A DNA stretch of 64,000 bases from Neoarius graeffei. Lineage: Eukaryota; Chordata; Actinopteri; Siluriformes; Ariidae. Made by a program: the position numbers and the translations under genes. The number at the start of each line of letters is the position of its first letter. Position 1 is the first letter of the stretch. Under the pieces are notes generated by a model. The model did no database searches. It saw nothing but the letters and a program-made list of their open reading frames with translations, and was not told where the DNA came from. This document shows positions 61,419 to 64,000 of the stretch, piece after piece. The DNA lies in assembly GCF_027579695.1 (NCBI RefSeq), contig NC_083582.1:35969964-36033963 (forward strand), written 5' to 3'.

Positions 61419-62444
61419 TGCTCTCGTTGAATTCAGAATTGAATGCAGAACAACTTGCGTTTTACAGAATTAAAATGTGTTTACTCGTTCTTGAGATATT
61501 ACCCATCAAAGATTGGAAAATGGCTTAATTTTTAGAAAACTTCCGTAATATTCTGTTTGAGGATCACATGGTCCAAAATGGGCCTCATTAACCAATGAGA
61601 TCAACTTTTTTTTTTTTTTCTCCCTTTAATAACTTTTTCTATTTTGTTAAGATATTTACATGGAAATTGGCAGGCATATAGATAGTTGTATACTGAATAA
61701 AAAATTAGAAAAAATAGTAAAAACATATTATGCAAATTAGTATTTCATTAGTATTAATTATGTAAAACTGTTAAATTGGTACACTCAATAAAAAAGTAAT
61801 AACAGATTATTTCTAATACCCTCTTTGTGCTCTGTAGGCCTTTGTATTCCTCAAAAGTAGGGCCGAGTAGTGTTTGTAATATTAAAGAATATAAATGATT
61901 ATATTCGCAGCTTTCAAGGCGAACCTTGAAAAAACTGTGAGCCACATCCAATAAACAATCCCAATTAACTGAAATTGGCACTCGTGTTTCTGACTTCCAT
62001 TTTTTTGAATATCATTCCAATCACTAATATCTCTATTTTTTATCAAAACCACTAGTTATATTTTAAGTTATTTATTTACATGAATCATTTTGACTTGAAA
62101 AAATAAGTAGGTAAAGCTATGAAAACTCACTTCAAAGTCTCCCGTGAATCATAACATCAGAACTAGCAGATGGAAAGTTTTGCTGAATACTTCATCAGAA
62201 ACAGTGAGAGCAAGAGAACATCCCTGTAAAAGTTATATGATTGATGTTCACAAGTAATCCAGTTGGAAACTGATCAGAAGAGAGAGAGAGCCTGAGTGCT
62301 TTCCCATGACTCAGAAAGCACCGGTAGTTTCCTGACGTCACGCGAGGAGAGAGTTTTTACTCTGTTGTACCAACTTCAACCTGCCGCTGCTGCCAAAGTA
62401 CTGAACAGATCTTAACGAGAAATTTATTTGGAAAGCAGAAATTA
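61419..62444. other. tfam intron 3, unassigned
   Basis: AT-rich; no tfam exon 4 or element ends recognised. A stretch near 62330 (CTGACGTCACGCGAGGAGAG) is CRE-like. Confidence 0.45.
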
Positions 62445-64000
62445 CAGTGGTGCTTGAAAGTTTGTGAACCCTTTAGAATTTTCTATATTTCTGCATAAAT
62501 ATGACCTAAAACAACATCAGATTTTCACACAAGTCCTAAAAGTAGATAAAGAGAACCCAGTTAAACAAATGAGACAAGAATATTATACATGGTCATTTAT
62601 TTATTGAGGAAAATGATCAGATATTACATATCTGTGAGTGGCAAAAGTATGTGACCCTCTAGGATTAGCAGTTAATTTGAAGGTGAAATTAGAGTCAGGT
62701 GTTTTCAATCAATGGGATGACAATCAGGTGTGAGTGGGCACCGTTTTATTTAAAGAACAGGGATCTATCAAAGTCTGATCTTCACAACACATATTTGTGG
62801 AAGTGCATCATGGCACAAACAAAGGAGACTTCTGAGGACCTCAGAAAAAGCGTTGTTGATGCTCATCAGGCTGGAAAAGGTTACAAGACCATCTCTAAAG
62901 AGTTTGGACTCCACCAATCCACAGTCAGACAGATTATGTACAAATGGAGGAAATTCAAGACCATTGTTACCCTCCCCAGCAGTGGTCGACCAACAAAGAT
63001 CACTCCAAGAGCAAAGCGTGTAATAATCGGCGAGGTCACAAAGGACCCCAGGGTAACTTCTAAGCAACTGAAGGCCTCACTCACATTGGCTAACGTTAAT
63101 GTTCATGAGTCCACCATTAGGAGGACACTGAACAATAATGGTGTGCATGGCAGGGTTGCAAGGAGAAAGCCACTGCTCTCCAAAAAGAACATTGCTGCTC
63201 ATCTGCAGTTTGCTAAAGATCACGTGGACAAGCCAGAAGGCTATTGGAAAAATGTTTTGTGGACGGATGAGACCAAAGTAGAACTTTTTGGTTTAAATGA
63301 GAAGCATTATGTTTGGAGAAAGGAAAACGCTGCATTCCGGCATAAGAACCTTATCCCATCTGTGAAACATGGTGGTGGTAGTATCATGGTTTGGACCTGT
63401 TTTGCTGCATCTGGGCCAGGACGGCTTGCCATCATTGATGGAACAATGAATTCTGAATTATATCAGCAAATTCTAAAGGAAAATGTCAGGACATCTGTCC
63501 ATGAACTGAATTTCAAGAGAAGGTGGGTCATGCAGCAAGACAACGACCCAAAGCACACAAGTCGTTCTACCAAAGAATGGTTAAAGAAGAATAAAGTTAA
63601 TGTTTTGGAATGGCCAAGTCAAAGTCCTGACCTTAATCCAGTCGAAATGTTGTGGAAGGACCTGAAGCGAGCAGTTCATGTGAGGAAACCCACCAACATC
63701 CCAGAGTTGAAGCTGTTCTGTATGGAGGAATGGGCTAAAATTCCTCCAAGCCGGTGTGCAGGACTGATCAACAGTTACCACAAACGTTTAGTTGCAGTTA
63801 TTGCTGCACAAGGGGGTCACACCAGATACTGAAAGCAAAGGTTCACATACTTTTGCCACTGACAGATATGTAATATTGGATCATTTTCCTCAATAAATAA
63901 ATGACCGAGTATAATATTTTTGTCTCATTTGTTTAACTGGGTTCTCTTTATCTACTTTTAGGACTTGTGTGAAAATCTGATAATGTTTTAGGTCATATTT
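62445..64000 (+). mobile_element. Tc1-like element F, right end cut by window
   Basis: Begins CAGTGGTGCTTGAAAGTTTG after TA (62443-62444). Right inverted arm visible from about 63840 (GGTTCACATACTTTTGCCAC) to TAATGTTTTAGGTCATATTT at the window end; arms of about 200 bp match closely. Carries an uninterrupted transposase. In tfam intron 3, same orientation as tfam. Confidence 0.9.
62810..63832 (+). CDS. Tc1-like transposase, apparently intact
   Basis: 340 codons from ATG 62810 (MAQTKETSEDLRKSVVDAHQ), the usual length for Tc1-family transposases. The open frame extends upstream to 62699, but that part lies in the inverted-repeat region. Bipartite DNA-binding HTHs lie at about residues 8-105: GKGYKTISKEFGLHQSTVRQ, then RPTKITPRAKR and the second HTH VNVHESTIRRTL. 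Catalytic DD34E: D1 in LWTDETK (about residue 154), D2 in [11 protein letters not shown] (about 244), E in DLNPVEMLW. The glycine-rich box HGGGSIMVW precedes D2. Cut-and-paste transposition at TA sites. Only Val and Met around the Glu differ from the more common NPIENLW; no stop or frameshift. Whether it is expressed is unknown. Confidence 0.92.
   Translation: MAQTKETSEDLRKSVVDAHQAGKGYKTISKEFGLHQSTVRQIMYKWRKFKTIVTLPSSGRPTKITPRAKRVIIGEVTKDPRVTSKQLKASLTLANVNVHESTIRRTLNNNGVHGRVARRKPLLSKKNIAAHLQFAKDHVDKPEGYWKNVLWTDETKVELFGLNEKHYVWRKENAAFRHKNLIPSVKHGGGSIMVWTCFAASGPGRLAIIDGTMNSELYQQILKENVRTSVHELNFKRRWVMQQDNDPKHTSRSTKEWLKKNKVNVLEWPSQSPDLNPVEMLWKDLKRAVHVRKPTNIPELKLFCMEEWAKIPPSRCAGLINSYHKRLVAVIAAQGGHTRY

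Overview
The window looks like a stretch of ray-finned (teleost) fish nuclear DNA. The evidence is a set of vertebrate genes with canonical GT-AG introns, at least nine copies of one tRNA-derived SINE of about 375 bp, seven Tc1-like DNA transposons and many hAT-type elements. The species is not determinable by eye.

Three vertebrate genes can be read. (1) ipmk (inositol polyphosphate multikinase), minus strand: only its first coding exon (about 8826-9018) is in the window, in a CpG-rich block; the rest lies to the left. (2) A UBE2D-class ubiquitin-conjugating enzyme, best matched to ube2d1, minus strand: all seven coding exons are present between 28244 and 45677 and splice in frame to 147 codons plus a stop. 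(3) tfam (mitochondrial transcription factor A), plus strand: exons 1-3 (46810-59993) give the mitochondrial leader and the first half of HMG box A; later exons lie beyond the right edge. ube2d1 and tfam are head to head, with start codons 1.13 kb apart, which suggests a shared promoter region. IPMK, UBE2D1 and TFAM are also neighbours in human (CISD1 lies among them there), so this is conserved synteny; no cisd1 exon was recognised here.

Nearly everything else is transposable elements, many nested. 1-1614: THAP-bearing TIR element, copy 1, with a Harbinger-type MITE. 1841-3634: a second Harbinger-like MITE, then a hAT-like element. 3641-8638: two adjacent TTAA-flanked, Kolobok-like elements, the second holding a four-deep nest. 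9904-14503: two Tc1 elements, a MITE, SINEs and a tandem duplication. 14590-19259: a repeat with a SINE inside, a 165-bp tandem array and a third Tc1. 19683-27752: a five-level nest (SINE > THAP TIR element > LINE > hAT > SINE). 28456-43936: ube2d1 introns with a hAT, four Tc1-type elements or remnants, a P-like THAP element and SINEs. 43937-44866: a 0.9-kb polypurine minisatellite. 46893-48024: tfam intron 1, almost entirely a GATA-containing VNTR. 48153-59922: tfam intron 2, packed with LINE, Kolobok, SINE, hAT and THAP elements. 60229-64000: tfam intron 3 with a hAT nest and a Tc1 element whose transposase frame is uninterrupted (340 aa).

No bacterial-type system, CRISPR array, rRNA or stand-alone tRNA gene was seen. 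The notable material is the depth of transposon nesting, three unrelated-looking THAP-zinc-finger element families in one window, an intact Tc1 transposase, a Tc1 with its 3' end duplicated in inverted orientation, and a LINE flanked by an unusually long (about 60 bp) direct repeat.
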